Assembly: GCA_002361485.1 (NCBI GenBank) | Contig: DESZ01000025.1 | Coordinates: 124,001-188,000, forward strand | DNA: 64,000 nucleotides | Reading direction: 5' to 3' | From: Cyanobacteria bacterium UBA3301 | GTDB lineage: Bacteria; Cyanobacteriota; Vampirovibrionia; Gastranaerophilales; Gastranaerophilaceae | In this document: positions 9,250 through 17,538 of the stretch, piece by piece | Position numbering within the stretch: the stretch's first letter is position 1 | How the letters are laid out: every line of letters begins with the position of its first letter | The notes under the pieces: model-generated | What the model was told of the DNA's origin: nothing | Databases searched by the model: none | The model's input: only the letters and a program-made list of their open reading frames with translations | Position numbers and translations under genes: made by a program

Positions 9250-10932
9250 TTATACGGAAGCCAATGTTTTAGATTGTTCTAATTTTAAAGTAACTGTTGT
9301 AATGTCGCAAACAGAGCTTGGCCCAAAGTATTGAATAGCTCCGGGGAACAAGTATCTGTCATTCATAGCCCAATCTTCTCTGTTATCTGATAGTTGTTTA
9401 AATACAGGGCCGTCAAGTTCAACAAGAGCTTTTTTAATAACAGGCTTCATTTCTCCATGACGACGTTCCATATTCATCATCATTGTTAGCGGAACACCGC
9501 CTGCAATCCATTTATCAGCAGGTGCGGTTAAGTTTTTAACAGATGATAAATACCCTGTTAATCCGTTTGAAATTAACGCATAAGCATTGTATCCCAAAGA
9601 ATAACAATAATCTGCATCAAAGTTTGATGGGAATGCACATCTTCCTTCATATCCGAAGAAGTGAGATTGAGCAGAGAATTTACCGATATATTCACCTCTT
9701 GATTTCAAATCAGCTAATTTGTTAGAAATCATTTCGATTAACAATTTTTCAGTTTCAATCTTAGAAACTTGAACGTTTCCGTGCGGATCTCTGTCTGCAA
9801 GCAGTTGGGCCTTTATGCTGACAGGTAATGAACTGTATACAGAAGCATTAACATCATCCAATCTTCTTTCAACGATTGCAAATTTATCGTGCAAGCTTGT
9901 CGCATTCATAAAGCTCGGGTCTGTTTCAAGTTCTGCCATAATATCGTTTAAATTTGCAATCATAGATTTCATTTCAGGAATAAATTCTATCAATCCTTCA
10001 GGAACAATAGCTATACCGAAATTCTTACCCATTGCCGCACGTTTTACAATAATATCAGACATATAATTTACTATTGAATCCAATGACATTTTCTTTGATT
10101 CAACTTCTTCCGAAATTAAAGTAATATTCGGCTGGGTTTGCAAAGCTGCTTCTAATGCAACATGAGAAGCACTTCTTCCCATAATTTTTACAAAGTGCCA
10201 ATATTTTTTAGCTGAATTTGCATCACGTTGAATGTTTCCGATGAGTTCCGCATAAGTTTTTGTTGCGGTATCGAAGCCGAATGAAATCTCGATTTGGTCA
10301 TTTTTCAAATCGCCGTCAATTGTTTTAGGGCATCCGATAACTTGAATACCTGTATTATTTTTTACAAACCATTCTGCCAATAATGCTGCGTTTGTATTGG
10401 AATCATCTCCGCCTATAATTACAACAGCAGAAATACCCAATTTTTGACAAACCTTTAATGATTCTTGGAATTGGTCTTCTGTTTCTAATTTTGTTCTGCC
10501 TGAGCCAATAATATCAAATCCGCCCGTGTTTCTGTATTGGTCAATAAAATCATCACTAAATTCAATATATTTCCCGTCAATAATGCCTGAAGGACCGCCT
10601 AAAAATCCGTACAATTTGCTGTTTGGATTGGCATTTTTCAATGCATCATACAAACCGGCAATAACGTTATGTCCGCCCGGAGCTTGTCCGCCTGATAAAA
10701 TTACACCAACATTTCGTGCTTCACTTGATTTTGATGAAGAAGAAATTTTAAATTCTACTGTCGGTTTTCCGTAAGTGTTTGAAAACAAATTTTGAATTTC
10801 AGATTGGTCTGCAACAGATTGAGTAGCAGAACCTTCAATCATTTCTAATGAATTGATACCTGCACTCAAGCTTGAAGGAAGCTTTGGCTGATATTTTAAT
10901 CTCTCAATTTGTAATGGTGAAAGTTTTGTCAT
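9250..10932 (-). CDS. pfp: Pyrophosphate-dependent 6-phosphofructokinase (long form)
   Basis: The enzyme phosphorylates fructose 6-phosphate with PPi instead of ATP, reversibly. I start at 10932 (MTKLSPLQIERL) because AAGGAAAGGA lies 8 bases upstream; an earlier ATG at 10962 precedes that site. The 560-residue length fits the plant-like long PFP clade. PPi specificity is read from GGDDSNTNAA near residue 172 and PKTIDGDL near 203, where ATP enzymes have GGDGS and PGTIDND. GRSASHVALEAALQ and GYEGRCAFPSNFD are further active-site segments. With ppdK at 41763 it points to PPi-linked glycolysis. It has its own terminator and no close upstream partner. Confidence 0.94.
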   Translation of the reverse strand: MTKLSPLQIERLKYQPKLPSSLSAGINSLEMIEGSATQSVADQSEIQNLFSNTYGKPTVEFKISSSSKSSEARNVGVILSGGQAPGGHNVIAGLYDALKNANPNSKLYGFLGGPSGIIDGKYIEFSDDFIDQYRNTGGFDIIGSGRTKLETEDQFQESLKVCQKLGISAVVIIGGDDSNTNAALLAEWFVKNNTGIQVIGCPKTIDGDLKNDQIEISFGFDTATKTYAELIGNIQRDANSAKKYWHFVKIMGRSASHVALEAALQTQPNITLISEEVESKKMSLDSIVNYMSDIIVKRAAMGKNFGIAIVPEGLIEFIPEMKSMIANLNDIMAELETDPSFMNATSLHDKFAIVERRLDDVNASVYSSLPVSIKAQLLADRDPHGNVQVSKIETEKLLIEMISNKLADLKSRGEYIGKFSAQSHFFGYEGRCAFPSNFDADYCYSLGYNAYALISNGLTGYLSSVKNLTAPADKWIAGGVPLTMMMNMERRHGEMKPVIKKALVELDGPVFKQLSDNREDWAMNDRYLFPGAIQYFGPSSVCDITTVTLKLEQSKTLASV

Positions 10933-11001
10933 ATAAATAGTCCTTTCCTTTTGTAATACCAAGTGTTATTTCACCTTCTATTGTACTACAAAAACAATGA
11001 A

Positions 11002-11748
11002 CTATTTAAAAATGAATCTTTGAATTTTCTCAATGAATGATTCTTCAGGATTGATTTTTTCTGCGCATTCTGGGTCGATAAGATATATTTTCCCGTTAGC
11101 ATCTTTCCCAAATTGAGTACAATTGATGTTTCCGAAAGGTAGTCCTTCTTCTCGATAGTCTCTGAGATAAAAACCCGAATTTTTTATGTGCTTAACAAAT
11201 TTGTGAAGCTCTGCCTGTGTTAATTTGTCTTGTGAAACTTTGTCTTCTATGTAATAATAAAATTTCCCATCATCTGTTAATTTCCCGGATTTTATTATTG
11301 GCAAATCAAAATCGGCAGGTTCTCTGCCGTTAAAATGGTCACCTCGGGTAATTTTTATTATTTCACCGTTATCTGTTTCAAAGACTAACGCGCTTTTCCC
11401 GTATCCAATCAGTGACTTGATTTTTTTATCCCCAATATTCTTGTTTTTCAAGATTTCTTGTTCAAGTTTTAGCAATTCTAATTTCGGGTTGATTTTTGTT
11501 TTTGCAAGTTCTTTTAAAAGCATCTTATCGCGTAAGATATCCATAATTACTCCTGTTAATATAACAGAAGGATAATAATTTACAAATGTAAGATTGCCGT
11601 ACGAATCAAAATTTAGGGCTTTTTCTACGCTTAATTTGAAACTGTCATATATAGGTTCAAAATCAGGATGTGCTATTTGATTGTATAAACCTGAAGATTT
11701 GATGTTAAAATGATGCTTTGTTAGTATTTTTGATATTGAAATTTTCAT
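11002..11748 (-). CDS. Protein-kinase-like fold protein, function unknown
   Basis: The 248-residue protein has features of a small kinase-like fold. IGYGKSALVFETDNGEIIKI near residue 122 resembles a glycine-rich loop followed by the ATP-binding lysine. SGFYLRDYREEG resembles an HRD-type catalytic loop, and KIYLIDPECA takes the place of the DFG segment, as in some aminoglycoside-phosphotransferase-like and Kdo-kinase-like proteins. I choose the ATG at 11748; another at 11799 overlaps the preceding gene by 17 bases, and neither has a clear ribosome site. It probably forms an operon with the two-TM gene at 11783. The substrate cannot be inferred, and the HRD-like match is only partial. Confidence 0.7.
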   Translation of the reverse strand: MKISISKILTKHHFNIKSSGLYNQIAHPDFEPIYDSFKLSVEKALNFDSYGNLTFVNYYPSVILTGVIMDILRDKMLLKELAKTKINPKLELLKLEQEILKNKNIGDKKIKSLIGYGKSALVFETDNGEIIKITRGDHFNGREPADFDLPIIKSGKLTDDGKFYYYIEDKVSQDKLTQAELHKFVKHIKNSGFYLRDYREEGLPFGNINCTQFGKDANGKIYLIDPECAEKINPEESFIEKIQRFIFK

Positions 11749-11782
11749 TATATTTATATAAAAAACATAAATAAAAATTTTG

Positions 11783-12061
11783 CTAAATGATGAAATCATA
11801 TTTTTTTGCTTTGAAATAATCTCCGTAATCTTCTATCGCATTTTTATTCTGATATATGATTTTACAATTTTTTCGGCTCTTTTTATTATTGTTAAAATCC
11901 AAGGTTGTTATGGTAAATGACAATGCAAAAACAATACAACCTGCAATTATTATCGGCAAATATTCAATTCCCTTTGCTCCCGATATAAAAAATAAGCTCA
12001 TTGAACAAAATATGCCAATCGCATTAAACAATATCGTTAGTAAATACAGTAAATTTTTCAT
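11783..12061 (-). CDS. Small two-helix membrane protein, unknown function
   Basis: A 92-residue protein with two clear hydrophobic segments (about residues 4-28 and 34-54), followed by a charged tail containing NNNKKSRKNCK. A strong AAGGAGA ribosome site lies 5 bases before the ATG at 12061, which supports real translation. The tail would be cytoplasmic by the positive-inside rule. It is the first gene of a minus-strand pair with the kinase-like gene and is divergent from the WYL regulator. I do not recognise a family. Confidence 0.7.
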   Translation of the reverse strand: MKNLLYLLTILFNAIGIFCSMSLFFISGAKGIEYLPIIIAGCIVFALSFTITTLDFNNNKKSRKNCKIIYQNKNAIEDYGDYFKAKKYDFII

Positions 12062-12146
12062 AATTTTCTCCTTATTTTCCTTTCCGTATTTTTATGTTAT
12101 TATTCATATACGTCAAAAACGGACAAACATTTTGAAGGAGTTTTAT

Positions 12147-13112
12147 ATGGAAGATAAACCAAGATATTCAAGGGTTTCGGACATTTTAGATTTGGCAGTA
12201 TATATGTCGTCGCGGGTTCAAGGTATAACGATTTCGGATATTATGAAGATGTATAATGTTTCGCGCAGAACGGCAGAGAGAATGCGCGACAGTTTAACAA
12301 ATATATTTCCTCAAATCGAAGAAATAGAAACGGACGATAATCAGAAACATTGGGGGTTTGTCAACTATTCAATAAGTCAGCTTATAACTTTTGAACCTAA
12401 AGAAATTGTAAATCTCGAGCAACTTCAGCGCAGGACAACAAACAAGGAATTGAAATCCGAATTGTCAAAAACAATTGAAAAAATTAAATCTTTTAATCGT
12501 AAAAATAAAACAACAATTGAAAATAATGTCGAGCTTTTCATGCAAACAGAAGGTTATGCAATACGTCAAATGCCTCAGTATAAGATTTCTACGAATACGT
12601 TGGTTGTTATAAGAGAGGCTATTCAAAATTCAAAAATTGTAGAAGGTATTTATCATAATAAAAAAAGAAGTCTTGAACCTCTAGGGCTGATATATGGGGA
12701 TAAAATATATTTGGTGGCTCGTGAAAAAGCTAAGGGTAATGAAATTTACAATTATTTGCTTCATAAATTTGAGGATTTAAAATTAATCGATAAGGTTTTT
12801 GATAAAAAAGATTTTAATTTAAATGAATATTCAAAACAATCATTTGGGGTGTATCATGGAAAAATTTTGGATGTAAAACTTTCTTTTTCGAAGGAATTAG
12901 CATCTGATGCCCTAAATTATAATTTCCATCCGACACAAGTTGTTAAACAAGAAAAAGACGGAACCGTAACGGTAAAATTCAAAGCAAGCGGAGATAAAGA
13001 AATTATGTGGCATGTATTCCGTTGGGGGGCGGGTTGCAAGATTATTTCACCGAAAAATTTAAAATCAGAATACAAAAAATATTTGAATGATTGTTTAAAA
13101 AATAATAATTAA
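12147..13112 (+). CDS. WYL-domain transcriptional regulator (YafY-like, HTH)
   Basis: I start at 12147 because GAAGGAG lies 6 bases upstream; the longer open frame from 11856 overlaps a supported minus-strand gene. The 321-residue protein has an N-terminal helix-turn-helix, with ITISDIMKMYNVSRRTAERM as the recognition region near residue 30. A WYL ligand-binding domain sits at about residues 155-235 (EGIYHNKKRSLEPLGLIYG, then KIYLVARE), followed by a WCX-type C-terminal domain. WYL proteins bind nucleic acids or nucleotide-like ligands and often regulate stress or defence genes. It is divergent from the two-TM/kinase-like pair, which it may control. No defence genes are adjacent. Confidence 0.88.
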   Translation: MEDKPRYSRVSDILDLAVYMSSRVQGITISDIMKMYNVSRRTAERMRDSLTNIFPQIEEIETDDNQKHWGFVNYSISQLITFEPKEIVNLEQLQRRTTNKELKSELSKTIEKIKSFNRKNKTTIENNVELFMQTEGYAIRQMPQYKISTNTLVVIREAIQNSKIVEGIYHNKKRSLEPLGLIYGDKIYLVAREKAKGNEIYNYLLHKFEDLKLIDKVFDKKDFNLNEYSKQSFGVYHGKILDVKLSFSKELASDALNYNFHPTQVVKQEKDGTVTVKFKASGDKEIMWHVFRWGAGCKIISPKNLKSEYKKYLNDCLKNNN

Positions 13113-13149
13113 AAAAATGGAGTTTCAAATTTTGAAACTCCATTTTTTC
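13112..13149. terminator. Bidirectional Rho-independent terminator
   Basis: ATGGAGTTTCAAA and TTTGAAACTCCAT form a perfect long stem bordered by an A run and a T run. It lies between the convergent WYL regulator and LktA-type adhesin and can stop transcription from both sides. Confidence 0.9.
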
Positions 13150-13164
13150 TTATGGTTTATTTAA

Positions 13165-15699
13165 TTATTTTGATAATTTTTCATAGAACCATTTTGAATC
13201 TGCAGGAGCGTTAACAGTTCCGTTCAATGATGCTTCTTTTTGACCTCTGTTTACAACTTTTACTTCTTTATTACTTGCAATAACGCTGTTTTTGCCTGTT
13301 GTTAATGAAGTGCCAAAGTTAGAAACAATTGTCGGTGCGTCTGTTGTTTTAACAGTTCCGTTAACTGTTATAGAGCCTACTTTGTTAACGATAGCTGTTT
13401 GTGCGCCTTTGTTATTGATAGTTCCGTTGTATGTTAAACCGTTTTTGCCTGTGATATTTCTTACTAAGATTTCACCAGTTGAATTTGCGTTGAAATCTTT
13501 TGTAATGTTGATTCCATCACCTTTTGCACGAGATGCTGCATAGAACATTCCGCTATTTGTAACTTTTGAACCTAAGTTCAAGTTTCCTTCATTTGCAAGA
13601 ACGTTAACTCTGCCTTTGTTAGTAATTGAACCGTTGATTGTCATATCACCTGAACCGTAGTTTTTGATATTTGATGTTGCTTTTGCATTATTGTTTGTAA
13701 TATCAGCTGTGCTATTCATATTAGCTCCGCCTGCTCTGTTTATTACACCAAGGTTTCCGCCAACAACAATGCTGCCGCCGACATTCATATCGCCTTTGTA
13801 ATTGTTAATAGCAACATCACCTGTTCCGACATTTTGAACTTTTCCTGCCAATTTCATACCGTTTGTTCCAAGGTTTTTAATTGCCAAGTTGCCGTTAGTG
13901 TTTGTTAAGCTGCTTTTTGCACCTGTTGTCATACCTGTAGAACCTTCTCTTGAAGTTACATACAAGTTTCCGTTTTGGTTTGCAACAGTTCCGTTTACAT
14001 TCAATTGGCCTTTGTCATTGTATAAATATACAGAACCGTTTGAATTGTTTACTGTACCGTTTACGTTCATCGTAGAACCGCTGTTATTAACAAGCTTCAA
14101 TTTGCCTGTATTAGTGATTTTTGCGCCTTCTGAAATTGTTAAAGATGTACCTTTGTCTTTATTAATGATACCCATATTACCGCCGTTAGAAATAGTTCCG
14201 TTTATTACCATAGCGCCTTGAGTATTATTAATTGCTGTTTTAACCTTTTCTCCGCTGTTTTTCAATGTACCGTTGATTGTCAAACCGCCTTTTCCTTCGT
14301 TTTTAATTGCTAAATGACCGTGATCAATGATTTGAGCGTTTTTGCCGATAGTTAAAGCATTTCCTTTATTTGTATTCCAAATTTCGATATCGCCTTTTGA
14401 AACTCCAACTCTGCCGTTTACTGCAAGATTACCGTTTCTGTTGTATAAAGCAACTTTTTTGTTAGAGCCGACAGTTGCGTTAATGTTCATTCCTGCACCT
14501 TCGTTGATTACTTTAACTTCATTATTAGCGGCAAGGTTTCCGCCTGTTTGAGTTAATAAACCGCCGCGGTTTAGAATTCTTACTCTTTCGGTATCATCGG
14601 CATGACCGATTTTAGCATTTAAGTTCATTGCACCTTTTTTAGTATTATTTGCAATGATTGTATCTTTTACTGAGTAAACAATACCTTCAATATTTGTATT
14701 GCCTGTACCGTTGTTAACTATTTCAATGTTTTTACCTGCGGTAATTTTTGTTGTTTTATCAAGATTTAAATCTGTACCTTTGTTATTAACAGATAAGCTG
14801 TTATTTTCAACGTTAACTCTACCGCCCATATTTAATGCACTGTTTGTGCTATGGTTATATACGTTTAATTTGCCGTTAGTATCTAAAATGCCTGTTGCAT
14901 TCAACCCTTTAGAACCATGGTTTGTTAAAGATGTTTCACCGCCTGAAAAGTTTGCAATTCTGCCTGTAACATTTATACCCGCACCTGTTTTGCTTGTGTT
15001 TTTAAGAACAACAGCACTGCCGTTTTTGGTGAATTGGTCTGCAACCATTAATCCGTCAGTATTTACAAGGCTTTTAAATAATTCATTAGCTTGAGTCATG
15101 CTTGTTAATGCATTTTCTGCTTTGATGCCATTTACAATGTTGCCTGATACATCAATGTTTGTGCCGCGTAAATCAACACCATTTCTTGCGAAAATTTTAC
15201 CTTTAACATCTATTGCTGCGTTTGAATCTTTTTTCAATTGAGAAAGATTGTTGATAACTGTATAATCATGTTTATTATAATCAGAAATTAAACTGTTATA
15301 TTTTGTTGCGCTTGGTGTAATTGCTGATAATGCACCAACATTTAATACACCTGAACTTCCTACTACTAAACCTTTTGGTGAAATGAATACGGCATGACCG
15401 TTGTAAAATTTGCCGTCACGCATAGAGTTTACTATACCGTTGATATCAACTTGGTTATTAACAAGGTTGATGAAAGTATCTACATTTTTTGCACCGTATT
15501 TATAAATTAAGTTTGCAATATCTCCTTTTGATAATTGGAAATTTTCGTATGCTCTGTAACCAACAGAACCATGTTGTTGTGCAGGATTGATATTGTAAGT
15601 GTGATTAACCGGTGTTACGCCGGAAATGTTGGATGCGTATGCTCCGACTGCTGATAATGCAGTCATAATTACTGCTGCGACTAAGTGTTTTTTATTCAT
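13165..15699 (-). CDS. Leukotoxin LktA-family filamentous adhesin (TPS-domain, beta-helix repeats)
   Basis: This 844-residue secreted protein opens with a Sec signal peptide (residues 1-22, cleaved after GAYA). A TPS-like haemagglutination domain follows to about residue 250: NINPAQQHGSVGYRAYENF, LSKGDIANLIYKYGAKNV, SMRDGKFYNGHAVFISPKGL and SSGVLNVGALSAITPS are the signature strings of the LktA-type adhesins. The rest is a series of about 20-30-residue strands of the NVNGTV..NGN(L/V)Y type that should stack as a right-handed beta-helix. An AAGGAG ribosome site precedes the start. No dedicated TpsB transporter is next to it. A TATAAT box lies about 40 bases before the ATG. Role in surface attachment is inferred from the family. 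Confidence 0.9.
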   Translation of the reverse strand: MNKKHLVAAVIMTALSAVGAYASNISGVTPVNHTYNINPAQQHGSVGYRAYENFQLSKGDIANLIYKYGAKNVDTFINLVNNQVDINGIVNSMRDGKFYNGHAVFISPKGLVVGSSGVLNVGALSAITPSATKYNSLISDYNKHDYTVINNLSQLKKDSNAAIDVKGKIFARNGVDLRGTNIDVSGNIVNGIKAENALTSMTQANELFKSLVNTDGLMVADQFTKNGSAVVLKNTSKTGAGINVTGRIANFSGGETSLTNHGSKGLNATGILDTNGKLNVYNHSTNSALNMGGRVNVENNSLSVNNKGTDLNLDKTTKITAGKNIEIVNNGTGNTNIEGIVYSVKDTIIANNTKKGAMNLNAKIGHADDTERVRILNRGGLLTQTGGNLAANNEVKVINEGAGMNINATVGSNKKVALYNRNGNLAVNGRVGVSKGDIEIWNTNKGNALTIGKNAQIIDHGHLAIKNEGKGGLTINGTLKNSGEKVKTAINNTQGAMVINGTISNGGNMGIINKDKGTSLTISEGAKITNTGKLKLVNNSGSTMNVNGTVNNSNGSVYLYNDKGQLNVNGTVANQNGNLYVTSREGSTGMTTGAKSSLTNTNGNLAIKNLGTNGMKLAGKVQNVGTGDVAINNYKGDMNVGGSIVVGGNLGVINRAGGANMNSTADITNNNAKATSNIKNYGSGDMTINGSITNKGRVNVLANEGNLNLGSKVTNSGMFYAASRAKGDGINITKDFNANSTGEILVRNITGKNGLTYNGTINNKGAQTAIVNKVGSITVNGTVKTTDAPTIVSNFGTSLTTGKNSVIASNKEVKVVNRGQKEASLNGTVNAPADSKWFYEKLSK

Positions 15700-15777
15700 A
15701 ATTTACTCCTTCTAAGTAACTTTTATTCCTACATTCTATTATAATTCCCGTAAAAATTTTTTTTGTTAAAAATGAGG

Positions 15778-15825
15778 ATATGTTGTAACATATTTTAATA
15801 TTATATCCCAAAGGATATAATATTA
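15778..15825. promoter_or_regulatory. Two palindromes upstream of the adhesin promoter
   Basis: ATATGTT-GT-AACATAT (15778-15793) is followed at once by a 13-base perfect inverted repeat with a CAAA spacer (arms 15796-15808 and 15813-15825). Neither has a T run in either direction, so they do not look like intrinsic terminators. Their place between the second emrB-like gene and the adhesin promoter suggests regulator binding or mRNA processing; this is inference. Confidence 0.5.
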
Positions 15826-15849
15826 CATAAAAGGTATGATTAAATTGAA

Positions 15850-17409
15850 CTATTTGTTTGTTTGTTTTTCTTCCTTCATCAATAAAAGTAAAGGTATAAT
15901 TACAAAGCTTGCAACGGCAAAAATTCTGAAAGTATCAATAAATGCCCATAATGTGGATTGTTCAAGTAATGTGAAATGCATTTGTTTTAGTGCCATATAG
16001 TGTGCGGTTGCCCAATCAACATATTGAGAGAAGTTTATTGTTGCGTCTTGAACGCGTTGAGCAAATATCGGGTTTAAATCACTCAAGTATCCGACCATCA
16101 TATTCTGATGCATTTGCGAAAATCTTGAGATACAAGTTGTTGCAATTGATGTCCCGAATGATGCTCCCAAATTTTTCATAAGGTTTTGCAACGAGCTTCC
16201 CATTGTCAAATCTTCTTTCTGTAGGGTTGCACAAGAAAGATTAATTACAGGTGTCATTGACATTACCATGCCCATTCCGTATAAAAAGTTTGGCAAAAAT
16301 ACGTTAGCAAGTGATATTTGCATATTTAATAAACCGAATAATAAACCTCCGATACCGATTAACATTAGCCCTGTAAAGCAGGAAATTTTTTCGGGAATTT
16401 TTCCTGTAACGGCAACAAGAATTATAAGGCCGGCAAAACTTCCCAAACCTCTCGGTAACATTGATACTCCGCCTAAAAATGCACTATAACCAAGCAACCC
16501 TTGCAACATTGACGGTAATAACATTGCTGATGCAATTAAAACAAATAATAAAACCATTTGAATTAATGTTCCGAATAAAAAATTTAAGTTTTTTAATAAT
16601 CTTAAATCAAGTAACGGATCTTTTTTATTTTTAAACTGAGTATAAAAAAACAGAATTCCTGCTGTCGTTGATATTCCCATAAGCCAGCACACCCATGAAG
16701 TATCAAACCAGCCGGCATCATTACCTTTATCTAAGACTACCTGTAATAATAAGATCCAAATAATAAGCATTCCGAATGCTAAAAAATCCATTTTTGCATT
16801 TGATTGTTTTTGGGCATATGGCGGGTCTTTTATTAATTTTACTAATGACACTGCGCAAATAAGCCCTACGGGGGCATTAATTAAAAATATCCATGGCCAT
16901 GACCAATTTTCCGTCAGCCAACCGCCGATTACCGGTCCGACAATAGGGGCGATTACAAACGCAAATCCGTATAATGACATAGCTTTACCCCATTCTTTTT
17001 GAGGAAATATTTCCATCATTATTGCTTGAACAAGCGGTAATATTGCACCTCCGCCGATACCCTGTAAAAATCGTGATATTATAATCATCGGCATTGAGCG
17101 CGATAACCCGCATAATAACGAGGCAACCGTAAACAAAATTATACTGAAAATAAAATATCTTTTTCGGCCGAATACTTTGCAAAAATAACCTATTGCGGGA
17201 ATAATAATCGAACTTGCTACAAGATAACTTGTAACAATCCAGGTAGATTCGTTTCGACTTATTGATATTGTGCCTGCTATGTATGGCAAGGCGACGTTTG
17301 CAATAGTTTCATTCAATGCAAATAAAAACGCTGCTGTAACAAGAGGAATCGTAACAAGCCACGGATTAACAGAAGGTGTTTGCACCTTTTCCGCTATTTT
17401 ACTTTCCAC
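15850..17409 (-). CDS. Second EmrB/QacA-type MFS transporter (DHA2 family)
   Basis: A 519-residue paralogue of the protein at 600-2162. Shared strings include ANVALPYIAGT, TSYLVASSIIIPA, RFLQGIGGGAILPLVQAIMME and GPVIGGWLTENWSWPWIFLI, and the C-terminal STLWAFIDTFRIF mirrors ATLWAFMDSFRIF in the first copy. The fold is the 14-helix DHA2 exporter. A GGAAGGA ribosome site precedes the ATG. Unlike the first copy it has no membrane fusion protein or regulator beside it; instead it lies between two large surface-protein genes. It may borrow EmrA and TolC from the first locus or act alone. Substrate unknown. Confidence 0.92.
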   Translation of the reverse strand: MESKIAEKVQTPSVNPWLVTIPLVTAAFLFALNETIANVALPYIAGTISISRNESTWIVTSYLVASSIIIPAIGYFCKVFGRKRYFIFSIILFTVASLLCGLSRSMPMIIISRFLQGIGGGAILPLVQAIMMEIFPQKEWGKAMSLYGFAFVIAPIVGPVIGGWLTENWSWPWIFLINAPVGLICAVSLVKLIKDPPYAQKQSNAKMDFLAFGMLIIWILLLQVVLDKGNDAGWFDTSWVCWLMGISTTAGILFFYTQFKNKKDPLLDLRLLKNLNFLFGTLIQMVLLFVLIASAMLLPSMLQGLLGYSAFLGGVSMLPRGLGSFAGLIILVAVTGKIPEKISCFTGLMLIGIGGLLFGLLNMQISLANVFLPNFLYGMGMVMSMTPVINLSCATLQKEDLTMGSSLQNLMKNLGASFGTSIATTCISRFSQMHQNMMVGYLSDLNPIFAQRVQDATINFSQYVDWATAHYMALKQMHFTLLEQSTLWAFIDTFRIFAVASFVIIPLLLLMKEEKQTNK

Positions 17410-17538
17410 ATAAATCCTTCCCGTAAGGGGTATTTCAGCATTTTGCTTTATACCGATGATAGCTGTTCGTAATGAACGTTTAAAAAATACCTTAACAAAA
17501 ATATCATATTGTACTAAAAATTTTTTTGCAAGAATTGT

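Noticed and set aside
11856..12146. Longer N-terminus for the WYL regulator from 11856
   Set aside because: It overlaps a minus-strand gene that has an AAGGAGA site, and the ATG at 12147 has its own GAAGGAG.
13292..15094. Antisense open frames inside the LktA-type adhesin
   Set aside because: They mirror the repetitive beta-helix codons and have no ribosome sites; the sense frame has a signal peptide and known domain.
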